From Apostichopus japonicus (taxonomy: Eukaryota; Echinodermata; Holothuroidea; Aspidochirotida; Stichopodidae): a stretch of DNA of 64,000 nt. Below are positions 37,785 through 50,591 of the stretch, one piece after another. The notes under the pieces were generated by a model. It did not search any database and had not been told where the DNA came from. It saw nothing but the letters and a program-made list of their open reading frames with translations. The position numbers and the translations under genes were made by a program. The stretch covers positions 8,927,001-8,991,000 of the forward strand of contig NC_092570.1 of assembly GCF_037975245.1 (NCBI RefSeq), given 5' to 3'. The first letter of the stretch is position 1. Each line of letters starts with the position of its first letter.

Positions 37785-39135
37785 ACTAGGCCAGAGATAT
37801 TGTGTTCTCTCAATACTTCCTTCAGGTAAATGAAGAATATTTAAAAAATGCAGCTGCATGTTTGATTGATTTCTACAACTTGTATCATTATTTTTCAACA
37901 TTAATTTTCCGGTATGTAAGTGGCAGGTAATTATAACTATGTTCTTAATAGTTTCCAGCAGTGCTTTTATGTGACAACATTCAAAGTCCCTGTCCAGTAT
38001 TCAATCACATAGGGTACCAATTTGTGCAGTATTTTGTAATAGGTCATGATCTTTGCTATTTAAATTTCACATCGTACTCATAAAAATAAACGAAACACAA
38101 ATATTGGACTGAATATCATGAAAATTACTGAAATAAAATGCCGGGAAATGCAGACCGATGTTTTTCATCTATGGGAATATAAGATTTCCGATGTATCGAT
38201 CACATAAATTCAGTGAAAATGGTTGATTAAACTGATTTTACAAAATGTTACCTTGATCAGTCATAAGCAACACTAACTTCAATTGATATTTCTCTGTAAA
38301 ATATTGACCATATCTGGCTCTTATCAAGCAAGATTATGAGGAATTGTCTCAAGAAAGAGGTCAATTTTTGCAGAAAATCCTTCATGATTAGGTAGTGATG
38401 AATAATAATAAGAAATAGTGTCTAATCTTATGATATTATTCTTAGTGAACTTAACAGCCATGGAAATACCACAGAAAGATTCTGCCAGCCTTTGCTCATT
38501 CCCGTGTGAAAGTATCAGTTATACATGAAACGTACCCCACGCCCCCAAGGTGCAGGAACCACTGTATAATGGTACAAATATGGCACTAATTTGCATGTAG
38601 ACACCCTTCAAAATTACTTCAAAGGGAAGGGGACTCCCTCCCCCAGGACGTTGATCAGTGTCCTCTATAACAAACTAAATATGGTAACCCCACACGGGTG
38701 CCCTATAGCCTCCTGACATTTGGCTGCCCCACCCCACCTCCCAACCAAAAGAGAACATAGTCAGATGAATGCCCTTTTGTTAAATAAGTTCTGTCGTACC
38801 GCCTAGAAATGAACTGAGCTCCTAAAGAAAGAAGTCTAGCTACTCCCATGCTTCGTCCTTATATTACTGAGGGAGCTGCTGCCTGACATGACTGCCACCA
38901 AATCGGCATTGTTTGCCACCTAGAATATAATACAGCTCCTTCGGAATTTCATATAGCGCCACATTTGTTATTTTCGCCTTGCAATTTGCACCACATTCAT
39001 TATATAGCACCGTATACTATACCGTACCATACTAGTAGGGTATCCATAGTACAGCATCGGTTGTGTACTTCACTAGGCAATCTCAGAGTACAGCAAGAGT
39101 CCTGGCTAAAAAGCACCTCTAAAAGCAAAGTTAAG
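37785..39135. other. 5' flank of NDUFA1
   Basis: No other gene recognised. The final 130 bp are presumably 5' UTR and promoter of the complex I subunit gene; no clear core promoter element was identified. Confidence 0.35.
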
Positions 39136-42100
39136 ATGTGGGTTGAGATCCTCCCGGGAATTGGTTTGATGGTTGGGTTGATTACCGTTTCTGGGAGCAT
39201 GAATTACTTTTTTCAGAAGTTCCGAAACGGAGGCAAGGTATGGGGTTATCCTACGTTAGGCTTATTCTATTGTAGCCTAGCGTTATGTGATGTTTTCCAT
39301 AGACATGTCTGACTGATTCTGAAGCGGATTCAGGATTAGCTAGGCTAGATAAGGCTGCTAACTTAGGTTCGCCTCAAAAGAGGCCTCCTAGGCATGTCAG
39401 AAAAGCAAATAATGGCTAGGCCCATGCACGAACTCTCGCTGTACGCATCTGTCATATTTCTTTTCGTTTCGTTTATTTCACTTTTTTTTCTTTTTTACAA
39501 TTACATTTACAATAATGAATAATACCAATGTCCAAGAAAGAAAAAATATGAATTGGTTTGAAGCAAAACCAAGTGTTATACTTTTATACTTTTTATTAGC
39601 CTAGCAACAAATTATTTAAACTTTACTATTAGTAATTGCACAGGTTTCTGTTTAAAGAAAACAGGCTTCATTGCTATGAAACAACCTTCATTACTAGCAC
39701 CCATGTCTCTAAGTTGTCACAGCATCTCCTCAGCTCTCATGTCAGACTCATAGGCCACCCTTGTGAAATGGCTTTTTGTGAATTCTGCTACTAATTGGCA
39801 GAACAATACCGGTCAAATTTAAAAATAAAACAGTTCAGGTTTAACCATTTGTTTGTCCAAACAGCCATTTATGTTTCAAACTAGTAGCATGGTGACTTCG
39901 AAGTTCGGACACTTAAGATTTAAAACACCCCAAGACTAAATCTTCTGGTCTAAATCACCAGAAAATATACTTCATATGGTGGGAGAATTGTGTTATAGTA
40001 CGATACACGGCCAAACTTTCTTTCCTGCAAACTGTTTTCACGTTGTTTTCCAAGAAGATTCTTCGTGATTGTGGAACTGGTATTTCATTGCTAGAGTATT
40101 GCGAAGTTCGGACACGCAACCCACAATGTGGCGCTGGTGATAAAATTGGTGGCGCAGTTGCTCTTTCAGTAATTATAACAGACTTCATAGATCTTCGTCA
40201 TTTTATTGACAAATATGAAAGTAATTTCTTGCACACGGGTCATTTTGGAGGGAAAATAACTATAGCTTCGTACTTTTTGGTGAAATTTGGCTCTTGCTGT
40301 AGGTTTTCATGGTGAAATCATGTATTTCTTACGGTGTCCGAACTTCGCAGTATGCCGAACTTCGCAATACTGACTATACTAGTAAAGAATGATCAATATG
40401 TACACTGTGGGCAAGTGCGTAGCCAGGATTTCATCTTAGGGGGCGGAGTCAGTCTATTGGCCTGTTAATGAAATCCAGTGGCTTCTCTCCAGGAATCTAT
40501 ATGATATGGTGGACTTAAGATGCTTCAGGCCATAAACATTTTGTTCAATTTCTGCCCCTATACATAAAAAGCCTACAATTTGGTGGTTTGCATGCCGTTT
40601 TGGATAGAGTGATTTTATTTAGGCTACCGGTGTAGATAGCTCTTCAAAAGTGGGGAGGTCAAAGGGCTTAGATATACTGCTATATGAAATCTGTTGTTAT
40701 TTTATGTGATTAAGCATTAAACTGTGAGTCTCACCGCAAACTGCTCATGGCATGAATATTCAGTCTACATCTGAATATTTTTTCCACAACAGGTAAAAAA
40801 TTTGTGACAAAAATGAGAAACTATAGTCAGTGATTAATTTATCTGGTAAAGCATCGCTAAATTTATGCACAATGGGCTAATTGCTATATAAGTGCAAAGA
40901 TGCAAGTAGTTTTTCTACTAAGAAACCATAGTATTTAATTTAAGTTTGTAGCCTTGAATTTGCTATGCCAAATTTTTGACACAAAAGTATTCTGTGATAA
41001 CAGTGATATTGAATTTTTGCTATCCTGTATACATCCAGCTTTTGTTCAATTATAAAGAAAAGGTCAATCATCATTTCAAATGTTTGCCCTGTAAGACCTA
41101 GTTCCTTTAATGATGCTGCTTCTGTTTGAAGTTATAGATATATAGAGATATGATAGTGTCCATCATATGTACTTATTGTAATTTTGTAGACCAAACACCT
41201 GTATTAATTTTCTGTACATCAGGAATAATCTATATAGTATCACATTTGCAACATGCTTAGAAAATAGTCAAGTTGCTTTACAAGTGTAAAGATGTTTAGC
41301 AGTTTTCTACACAGGAACCGTAAATATTCAATGAGAGAAAAAATGCTACAAAAAATTATGAACGTTAAATTATTTCCTGTACATGTGAGAGAATAAATTT
41401 GAATTGAGGTGAAAACATCTTGTCATTATAAATATTGTCCTATTTGTCTGTTTAACGGTTCTGTTTCACTTTGCAGTTACAAAGAGAAATCAAGTCCTCA
41501 TTTGACTGGCACTTGAAGAAGAGAGATGAAAAACTATCTGGCAAATATTACAATGTCAAGGTTTGTGTATTAAGCTGTATGGTAGCCGTACTGTATTGAA
41601 GATGATATAACATGTTGTAAACAAATATAGTCCAAGGTATGGTAGATCCTTATCATGTAAAGTCAATAATTTGGGAACAGTTCTGTATTTAACCTATATC
41701 CAGTATTCAATACATATATGGCGATGATGAGCGATTCACCATCAGAAGCTCCAAAATAACCTTTTAAAGAATTGGTAGGGATTTTACAGATGATTCTGTG
41801 TTCTAACATCCACCAAACCTGATGATTGCAATTGACAACTGTTTACATGCTCAATATATAAAGATTTGATTGGTGCCTGGAGTATCTGCAGCAAGTCAAT
41901 CTAATATGTGAATTGTCACTTAATCATTATTGTGATTCAACTGAGCAAGGCAGATTCCCTTGAAGCCAATTTGTGAACTTTTTGTGTTAACATGCCCAGT
42001 TTCCAAAACACAGGGAAAGTGTGAGTGCATGCCATCGTTCTATATAGCTAGTTTTAGTTTGTAACGTTGTATATGCTGAGAATGGAGTGAGAGCAAGTAG

Positions 42101-43185
42101 TACTTATACACACATATTAAATGCTAAACGGCATAAGTACATCTGAAGGTTATTGCCATTCCGTGGGATGATCCAAGGCCTGAAGCCCCATTGTTTTCAG
42201 TTGCTTTAGCTACGTGAAGTATATAATGCAACGTTTCAAGCAGTACATGCTGGAAACTTAACTCTTGTTGATCGCCCTGTGTAATCATGAAGCATATGAA
42301 TTTCAAGGCCTCACCATATGGTTATTGTACTTCCTTGATGGTTTGGTTGTGTTCTGTAATTATTCCTCATCACATGAAGAGTTGTCTTCACTGATAGGAT
42401 CATGTCTTAAATGATGGGATCATATCTTCACTGATGGGATCATGTCCGCACTGATGGGATCATGTCTTCACTGGTGGGATCATATCTTCACTGGTGGGAT
42501 CATATCTTCACTGATGGGATCATATCTTCACTGGTGGGATCATATCTTCACTGGTGGGATCATATCTTCACTGCTGGGATCATATCCTCACTGGTGGGAT
42601 CATATCTTCACTGGTGGGATCATATCTTCACTGGTGGGATCATATCTTCACGGGTGGGATCATATCTTCACGGGTGGGATCATATCTTCACGGGTGGGAT
42701 CATATCTTCACGGGTGGGATCATATCTTCACTGGTGGGATCATATCTTCACTGGTGGGATCATATCTTTACTGGTGGGATCATATCTTCACTGATGGGAT
42801 CATGTCTTCACTGATGGGATCATGTCTTCACTGATGGGATCATGTCTTCAATGATGGGATCATATCTTCACTGATGGGATCATATCTTCACTGGTGGGAT
42901 CATATCTTCACTGATGGGATCATATCTTCACTGATGGGATCATATCCAGTGGATTGCAATATATGAGGACCATCCACTAAAGTTTATTGATGATGTTCGT
43001 CAAGCTGAAAATTGCATGCATCGAAAATTATGTTACAAACGGAGCTTATTTCACAATGTATTACTTCAACGTTTCTCTACACAGATTCTCAATGCAGACA
43101 GTGTTTCGTCTGTCATGTTGTCGTTGAAAATAGCATTTCTTCTTTTTTTCAGGGATTAGAATATCTACCTGCAAAAGCTCCATAG
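39136..43185 (+). CDS. NDUFA1: NADH dehydrogenase 1 alpha subcomplex subunit 1 (3 exons, 72 aa)
   Basis: Exons 39136-39237, 41477-41560 and 43153-43185 join in phase 0 with GT/AG ends. The protein is NDUFA1 (MWFE), an accessory, membrane-anchored subunit of mitochondrial complex I in the inner membrane. It is needed for assembly of the membrane arm in mammals. The diagnostic start is MWVEILPGIG, followed by a single membrane segment (about residues 5-25) and FRNGGK at the first exon junction. Then come a charged matrix or intermembrane segment FDWHLKKRDEKLSGKYYNVK and the end GLEYLPAKAP. The length is close to the usual 70 aa. Introns 1 and 2 (2.2 and 1.6 kb) are very long for such a small gene; intron 2 carries a minisatellite. 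Confidence 0.95.
40060..40380. mobile_element. candidate MITE with AAGTTCGGACAC ends
   Basis: TATTGCGAAGTTCGGACAC at 40098-40116 is inverted at 40333-40375, where the right end has two tandem copies (GTGTCCGAACTTCGCAGTAT, then GCCGAACTTCGCAATACTG). A further GAAGTTCGGACAC lies at about 39899. It is in NDUFA1 intron 1. Confidence 0.5.
40430..40480. mobile_element. hAT-like terminus fragment
   Basis: AAGTGCGTAGCCAGGATTT followed by AGGGGGCGGAG resembles the left end of the element at 49127. No right end was found. Confidence 0.4.
40830..41390 (+). repeat. two diverged copies of a 150-bp repeat
   Basis: About 40830-40990 and 41230-41390 share CAAAGATG-AG-AGTTTTCTAC and a following A-A-CCATAGTATTT / ACCGTAAATATT block. 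A third copy lies at 43825-43970. Divergence is high. Confidence 0.45.
42376..42948 (+). repeat. 20-bp minisatellite in NDUFA1 intron 2
   Basis: About 28 copies of a 20-bp unit, TCTTCACTGGTGGGATCATA. Variants are CTGAT versus CTGGT, and a block of four consecutive CGGGT units at about 42650-42720. Three units make 60 bp, so all three plus-strand frames stay open. Confidence 0.97.
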
Positions 43186-43385
43186 TGAAACACTGAGGTT
43201 GTGAAGATAGCAGCAGCAGCGGCTAACATGGACAAGCAGAAGGATGCAGACACTTCCCTTCTGCTAGGACCTGCTCTCACAAGAAGATGAAATCAGCACA
43301 TTTATTTATGGTCCCTTCTTTAAAGTATCTCGATAATAGATTTTAAAATTTAATAAGAACATCATTGAAACTCTGACATTCACAG

Positions 43386-43502
43386 AATAAAGATTCTTGG
43401 TTAGACTCCAAGGCAGCTTGGGAATGACTGACTGGCATCAGGGTGGAAACAATGACTTTAATTACTTCAGTGCTGTGTGAGATGCGATGAATTGTAAATA
43501 AA
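43386..43502 (+). terminator. NDUFA1 polyadenylation signals
   Basis: Two AATAAA hexamers, at 43386-43391 and 43497-43502, lie 200-320 bp after the NDUFA1 stop. The second is followed by a T-rich stretch. Confidence 0.6.
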
Positions 43503-43824
43503 GATTATTTACTCTACGGTCTTCATCTAGACATGTCCTCTTTCTCTGCCTTTGTTTCGATTTCAAGGAAGCTCCTGAAAAGCAACTACAGGTGTTTTGA
43601 TCTCATTTGTGTTTCGGTATCATGAGTTGTTCATAACTAAATTAGTCAAGCCACTTGTTATAGCATTAGTTGGAATACTCATAATAACTCAAGTTGAAGA
43701 CTACCTCCTCCTTAAACAGCAACAAGAACCACAAAAACTCTTCTACTTTTTCGTTATCTAGTTTCATTCATTGACAAGACTGAACACTTAAACTCTAAAT
43801 ATTACATCATTAGCAGCGAATAAT

Positions 43825-43970
43825 TAATCAAGTATCGCATCGCAAAGTGGTCAACTTGCTGTACACGTCCAAAGATGTATAGCATTTCTTGTACACTTGA
43901 GCCATAGTATTTTGTAGGAGAAAACTTACACAAAAATGTGAACACTAACTTATTCCGTGATTAGTGCTGG
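43825..43970 (+). repeat. third copy of the 150-bp repeat
   Basis: Shares GTCAACTTGCTGTACACGTCC-AAGATGTATAGC-TTTCT and GAGCCATAGTATTTTGTAGG with 40830-41390. Confidence 0.45.
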
Positions 43971-43989
43971 AAAGTTTCATTCATAACTT

Positions 43990-44580
43990 AAATGCCTTAA
44001 ATTCTTTTGCTAGTGTTGGTGCAGAAATACTGAATTTGTTATAACATTGTTTAATACAGACATTGTTTCCAATTACATAGTGTGCATTCAGCATGACAAT
44101 ATTTAAGAAGAAGATCATGCCTCATGGATAAAATGGGAACCACAATGTCTTCCAACAGAAGTAAACTTTTCTCTCCTATCTGGAGGGACTCTTGAGATAT
44201 TTACATTAAAATCGCACATATGGTCGACTCAATCAACAACAATGCTTTCACTAGATTGCCCTGTCATCGAAACTTTCCTTCATAATAAGTATTCTTCCCT
44301 TTATATCCCATTTGTTTGCAGGGGGGGGGGGGTAAAAGATTTATCAAAAACTGCAACTCAATGATAAAGTCCACAGAGGACTTTCCTAGTAATAATATAT
44401 CATGGATACAATTTTTTCGCCAGCTGTTTGGTACTATTCTTATCTAATAGTCTTCTCCTTCAGTCTTTCTCGTAGATTTGCTGATGGGCTGAAGTCTTCA
44501 AGAATTGAAAGAATACTTCTCTTGATAAACTGACACTTGCTCATTGCCAATAATAGCTCATATTGCAGATAATTTATGTT
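43990..44580. other. spacer, nothing recognised
   Basis: No gene found between NDUFA1 and the next DR1 repeat. A poly-G tract of ten or more bases lies near 44322. Confidence 0.35.
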
Positions 44581-44589
44581 TTTTTTATT

Positions 44590-45235
44590 TCTTGCCGAAG
44601 GCAGAAGGACTTGTTGATTCCTTGACGAAGGCTGAGGGAATCTATGGGTGATGGCATGTGTGTGTGTGTGACACTTTTTCTTGCAAACACAATATCTCAA
44701 GAACTAAACGGATGAACTTCAAACTTAGAATGTGGGTAGCCCTTAGTAAGTAGATGTTCTCTGTCCTTTTTCATGGAGGTCAAAGGTCATTTGAGATCAC
44801 CAGAGGGCAAAGGCTGAAAACCTTGTAAACACGGTATCTTAAGAACTAAAGCTGCTTGAACATTAAACTTGGACTGTTGATAGCCCTTGGTGAGCAGATG
44901 ACCCCTATTGTTTTTCATGGAGGTCAAAGGTCATTTGGGGTCATCAGAGGTCAAAGGCTGAGAACCATGTAAAACACGATATCTCAAGTAGTGAAAGTTG
45001 CTTGAACTATAAACTTAGTATGTTGGTAGCCCTTAGTGATTAGATGTTCTCTATCCTTTTTCATGGAGGTCACAGAGGTCAAAGGCTGAACACTTTGTAA
45101 ACACAATATCCCAAGAAGTAAAAGTTGCTTGAACTTTAAGCTTTGTACGTTGGTAGCCCTTGTTGATCAGATGATACCTATTGTTTTTCATGGAGGTCAA
45201 AGGTCGTTGAAGGTCAATTGTTGGTTAAAGTCAGA
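44590..45235 (+). repeat. DR1-bearing tandem repeat element, copy 2
   Basis: The head is CCGAAGGCAGAAGGACTTG, then a GATGGCATG and TG-repeat, then about four units of 140-150 bp. Units contain CATGGAGGTCAAAGGTCATT (44765, 44918, 45195; one unit is reduced) and AACACAATATCTCAAGAA. Intervals between units read TTGGTAGCCCTTAGTGA. Confidence 0.8.
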
Positions 45236-45239
45236 GTAA

Positions 45240-46420
45240 GACTAATTACACAGAAGTGAAGTTTGTTTGATATTCGACCCTCTTTGCTCATTACTCAATT
45301 CTGCAATTTCTGCTCGGCAATTAAGATCGTTAGAAAATCTTGTATCTGAAGTTTCTTCTCATATTTCTTCTACATACAGACACCTTTTTGCAGTGTTTGT
45401 ACCCTTACAATATAACCAGTGGCTGTAGTCATTGATTATCTCTGGCCAAAAATGAGTTCAAAAGATTATCCAGGTGAATAGTTGTTATTATCATCACCCT
45501 CAACTTTTCCCATCATGCCTTGTGAATGCAAAGTAGACATTTGCCCTTCTCTGCACAAACGGATCAGGGCTGGCATTGTTATTAAGTAGTGTGGCTAACT
45601 AGGTACTTCCCTATAAACAAACTGAGGTTGAGGTGTTCTTCAATTGTTATTTCCTCTTTACCTGTAATATCATATCAGTATAAATGCTTTGTTGTTTTGC
45701 AATTTCTGTCCTGCATGCTATTTTGGTCTTTCAATCTCCTGTTGATACTGCTAGCCTAACATACTAGACATTAAATTTCAAGTACTGTGTAGTCAGCTGC
45801 ACCTCCAATACATAGAGTTATCCCCTTCAGTGTCTTTGTTTTCTCCTACACACATTTACATGCAAGCAGTTGTCTTCATGTACAAATATTTTCTTTCTCT
45901 ATATGTATCACATTTCGAATGCTTCAGTTGATGGCCATATATCAGAAGAAACATGCAACAACTAGAATTGTCCACTTATTAAAAAAATTGACACTTTTGT
46001 TTAAATTTGACACTTTCTGTCGGTTCCTTTCCTCAGCAAATGAACAAGTGATGATATTAATATTTTGGCTCTTTTTTTTTTCAAAATTGAAATAAGGTAA
46101 ATGTCAGGAATCAAAAGAGGTATTCTGTAAAATGGAAGGCTTCAGCAGTTCACGATCCAGACAACATTGAAAACAATAATTGCATATCTTAAAACTATCC
46201 AGCTAATCCCCTGGTGTAGCCTAGAAAAACCTATCAACCTTGTGCTACAATTTGTACAAAGTGTAAACCTATTGGCCAAAACTTGCCCAGAACATGCATT
46301 AAATCAAATATGATGGCGCCAAGCTGTTCCCTCGGTTAAAGTGTTTTCATTTCTGAACTACAGCCTGAACCATTCAAATTTAGTGCTAAAAATTGACTTA
46401 TTGAAACCATGCATCTCAAT
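45240..46420. other. spacer, nothing recognised
   Basis: Unique-looking sequence between two DR1 repeat copies. No exon recognised. Confidence 0.35.
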
Positions 46421-46429
46421 AAGGAGATA

Positions 46430-46945
46430 TGACGATCCAAGCATGTTGGTACCCACTCCTACTTTTTGGTTTCGATGATAATCGTAACCTTTGCATTCAT
46501 GATGGCCTATGCGTGTATATGTGTGTGTGTGAGTACGTTTGTGACGCCCAGCTTGTAAACCTTGTAAACGCGATATCTCAAGAAGGGAAGGTCAGAACAA
46601 TTCATATTTGATGTGAAGAAGTACCACATTGAGTATGAGAAGCAGTTGTTTTGGTGGAGGTCAAACGTCATTTGGGGTCACCAGTGGTAAAATTGTGTAT
46701 ACCTTGTAATCACGATATCTCAATACTGGAAGCTTGGGCCGACCTCTAATTTAGTGTGTAGAAGTACCACATTAAGTTAAAAAGCCTATTGTTTTTGGTG
46801 AATGTCATTTGGTGTCATAGTCAAATCGTGAAACCCTTGTAAACATGTACACCCTCACTATACATTACGTCAGATTCATGAAAAGAACTGCTCATGTTAC
46901 ATCATCGAAACCACAATGCATTTTGCATTCTGGTTTCACACTTAA
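46430..46945 (+). repeat. DR1-bearing tandem repeat element, copy 3
   Basis: It has a TGTGTGTGTG tract, CTTGTAAACGCGATATCTCA, and two to three degraded units with GGAGGTCAAACGTCATTTGG. The defined 3' end (CACTATACATTACGTCAGATT ... GTTACATCATCGAAACCACA) is shared with copy 1. Confidence 0.75.
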
Positions 46946-47077
46946 TCAGGTACTGATCGTAAATTATGTACATCTCATAACCAAATCTCTTCACAAAACA
47001 ATCTTCTTTAACAATACGACATTGACAAATCATTTTACCACTCATGGCAATATCTCTAAATGTATCAGTAAGCTTTA

Positions 47078-47330
47078 CCTATGCTATACCATGGAAAATA
47101 GCAGAAAACTTCAAAGGCTACCCATTGGATAAAAGTGAGCTCTACCTATGCTATACCATGGAAAACAGCAGCAAACTTCCAAGGATACACATTGGATAAA
47201 AGCGAGCTCTGCCTATGCTATACCATGGAAAATAGCAGCAATGCTACACATTGGATAAAAGTGAGCTCTATACCTATGCTATACCATGGCAAAAAGCAGC
47301 AAACCTCCAAGGCTACCCATTGGATAAAAA
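47078..47330 (+). repeat. 65-bp tandem repeat
   Basis: Four copies of CCTATGCTATACCATGGAAA followed by an AGCAG...CCCATTGGATAAAAGTGAGC block. One copy is shortened. Confidence 0.85.
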
Positions 47331-47339
47331 CTTCACAGA

Positions 47340-49120
47340 CTTTGCACACATTTGTAATTTTATAATTCATCAGATGTGTGGCAGCAAATAACATGATTTT
47401 CCCAAGATGTAAATACTGCATCCATGTACTAAAGATTGAGGTCTATGTCTATTGATTACAGTTTCATGTGAGATGTCTCCATCCTAACCCCCTCCCTTCC
47501 CACCCCTGAAAACCTACCCCCCCCCCCCCCCCATGAAGACTTGTCTGAAATATAAACATTGGGATTGACATCAAACCTGGAATGCACAACTCAAAACAGG
47601 ATATCTATAATTGGAACCAAGATCACCTTCTTGGTTCAAACGATTCTCCAGGAAGTGTTTCGCACACCACTTACAACATGTATTGCTAAATTTACTTCAC
47701 TATTTAACTGAAAGGTGACTTTCTCATGTCAAGAACTTTTTCAATTCATAAAGACTTCTCAGAACCGGAGTAACTATTCGTTGTAGCCTTAATGATTTAT
47801 TATAACTTTCGCAGTTAGCATTAAGTTAAACCGTTTTTAGAATACCTGCATAGTTCCGCTCTTTAATGCTCTAGCAGAACTGCCAACCGAAACACAAAAG
47901 TTGTGAGATTTACGATTTTCCATCCTTAAAAAATCGGGACACAAGGGCAAAAAAAGGCAGAAGTAGGCACAATTGAATTATATCAAGATAATCAAATAAA
48001 ACTTAAAGTAATTTTGGTTAGGCATGTCCCCTATGCAACATTAGAGGCTATGTAAAAGTAAACTGTTGAACTAAAGTAAGCACTGTAAACGCAATGAAAG
48101 GGATGACAGGGATTTCCCCCTAACACAGCCCATTACTGATCACAATCAACAAACTTTTTAGATATCCAAATTTGGCAGTCATTGCGTTAAGAAACAGGAT
48201 ACCCCTAGTGAAACCGATCCAGTGGGCTAGTCTGCCTTTGGAAAAGCAACTCGATACGTTTCCCCCAAGAAGATTTAAGTGTTGGTGATATCGCCGTGTA
48301 AACTATATTGACTGTCTGCGTTTCTTCTTTAATGCTAATTTTCTGCAGCATAGGCTTAGAAAGATACTCTTTTAACTTTTACCTATGAAAGAATAACATC
48401 CTAATTAGAATTTGTTTTTATGTCTTTTTGCGATGTCTGAGATATTTATTACATAGATGGAATTGCTAGTTAATAACCTTATAAAACTGAAAGCAGCAGC
48501 AGTTATGACATAGTTTGCATATTTACTCACTGAAAAAGAACTGATATTGTTTTGCTTTCTTTTCCCTTTAACTGTGCTTACCTTGGATTGGATAGGTTCC
48601 AATTTTACTTTTCAAAGGATGTGAAGTTAATATATCAGTGACTGTTTATGTGTTCATAATTGTGATACATCCCAATTTTGAAGTAGAAAATAGCAAATAT
48701 GTAAGAAGTGTTGACATCACACCAGTTGCTTGAAGCTTTCATGTTTGGTTCAAAACTACACATGTTGTTGACCTCAGAAAAGGGCATGTAGGAATGGTAT
48801 GCTCACAATGTCCCACTTTGTAGTGGAATTTGAGACATGCATTCACATAGCAAGTCTACTTGATAACTCCTCAGCTATGGTATGTCTAGTGCTTAGACTA
48901 CAATTTGATACCTTTTATGAAGGTATGACATTTCTGTACCTTCCTGAAAACTGAACTACATCCACATTGGCATGTTACCAAGATTGCAAATATTTTAGCA
49001 ATTTTAGAATTGTCAGTGTAAAGTGGTTTAAACTCTGTATGATTGGCAGTAAATCTGGTTTGTCCCTTCAGAACCACTGTACAAATGCAACCAGTAACGA
49101 AATACAAATCTCAATTTGAT
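47340..49120. other. spacer, nothing recognised
   Basis: No gene found. A poly-C tract lies near 47517-47532. Confidence 0.35.
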
Positions 49121-49126
49121 GTTGCT

Positions 49127-49431
49127 TGACAGTCGCGTAGCCAGGAATTTACCAAGGGAGGGGCGAACCTGTACGCAAACTATCAGAGCCGTAGATTCTG
49201 CATTGAAAACTATCTAAGCCTAGCGCCACCATGAGTTGGCGCGAAGCGTACAGAAAATTTTGGGGCTGAAAATGTCTCCCAGATCGCTGGAAATGGCACT
49301 TCCCAGGCCTTGTAAGTTGCATCTTAGCTTGAAATTACTAACGATATCATAAAAACATACAAAAAAAATATGCTCAAGGGGGGGGGGGCGGTTGCCCCCT
49401 TTGCCCCCCCCCCTTGGCTACATGCCTGCTT
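49127..49431. mobile_element. hAT-like MITE
   Basis: Left CAGTCGCGTAGCCAGGAAT, right CCTTGGCTACATGCCTG. TGCTTGACA occurs at both margins, but offset relative to the CAG/CTG ends, so the target duplication is ambiguous. Internal GCGCCACCATGAGTTGGCGC and GGAAATGGCACTTCCC match the element at 7435-7792. Confidence 0.7.
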
Positions 49432-49485
49432 GACACGTACAGAGAGACAAGGGGACATCGAGTGATACAGTCAATGGTAAGAAAG

Positions 49486-49491
49486 TTTATT
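49486..49491 (-). terminator. candidate polyA signal of the SDR gene
   Basis: TTTATT on the plus strand reads AATAAA on the minus strand, 1.1 kb downstream of the SDR stop codon. It is one of several possibilities. Confidence 0.35.
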
Positions 49492-50591
49492 GATTACACT
49501 GTTACCAGCATAGACATGATTGGAAGTACAAGCAAGATACAAGCATTATCAAAACATGCAATTATACAAAAGATAAAAAGAACGAAGAGAAAAAAAATGA
49601 AGGAGCACCAAGGAAGAGCATAAAAATTGTGCAGCAGGAAGATCATGAAGACAAAAGTTTGGATGATACTTATAGTTTAGTAAAACTGAATTGACATAAT
49701 TCAGCATTTGTATGGAATGGATTATTGCAATAAACATTATTACCATCTAGTCATCTTTTAGCATTCCTATAAAAAACAACCAAACTTTTGGAATAGTAAA
49801 ATCAAAGGACTGAGCCTTCAAAATAGGATAAAAAGTAGAAATATATTTCATACATTGACAAGGTCCGCCGATGGAACCATTACAGTAACGTGTGGAATGT
49901 ACATAAAACATTGACACTGTAAATAACATGCTAGTGTTGTTAAATAGAAGAGAAAAAGAGTCGTTTGACGTATAACCTTACGAGAAGTGATGATACATAC
50001 AAGCATTACTATTACTGTGTGCAATACTTCAGAATGTGGATTAGGATTGGATCCCATTTTGTTCAGCTGTGAGAAAAGCTGTACTTTTAGGCACAGAGTG
50101 AAAATCGTAAACAAAGTGAATAAGACAAGAGTTGCATAACCTTCCATTAAATGGTACATATAGGTACTATTTACACAACAACCAAAGTGTGTTGATCGCC
50201 TCTAATACTGGGCTTCTTTTTTTTCTTTTACATTTTTGGCCTGAAATATTTTTTTCAGTTTTAATGCCTTAAAAATTGTAAATGGGTTATCAAAAGAAGC
50301 TTCCTTCATTTTCAGTTCTTGGATAAATTAAGCACCGTTCCTTATTCCAGTGACAGGAGATATTCTTTGCATCGGCATCGACAATGGGTGATGTGCAAAT
50401 ATGGACGGCTATGATACCTTTTAAACTTAAGACCCCAACGCATGTTAGCCTTCCATATCTGTCCATGCTTTGCAGTTTAATTTGTAGAGACAAAAGAGTT
50501 TCCTCATTTGTCTTTGCATTGCATGCAGCTTACAAACTCATAAAAGGTTAGTCAAGTTGGCCTAGCTCCTAGAAACCTAGGATTCTCCATC

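Noticed and set aside
42442-42834. 130-codon WDHIFTGGIISSLVGSYLH frames
   Set aside because: Minisatellite of 20-bp units; all three frames are open for arithmetic reasons.
42376-42948. Possible CRISPR array, because of the short regular period
   Set aside because: There are no unique spacers: the 20-bp units are continuous. The window is eukaryotic.
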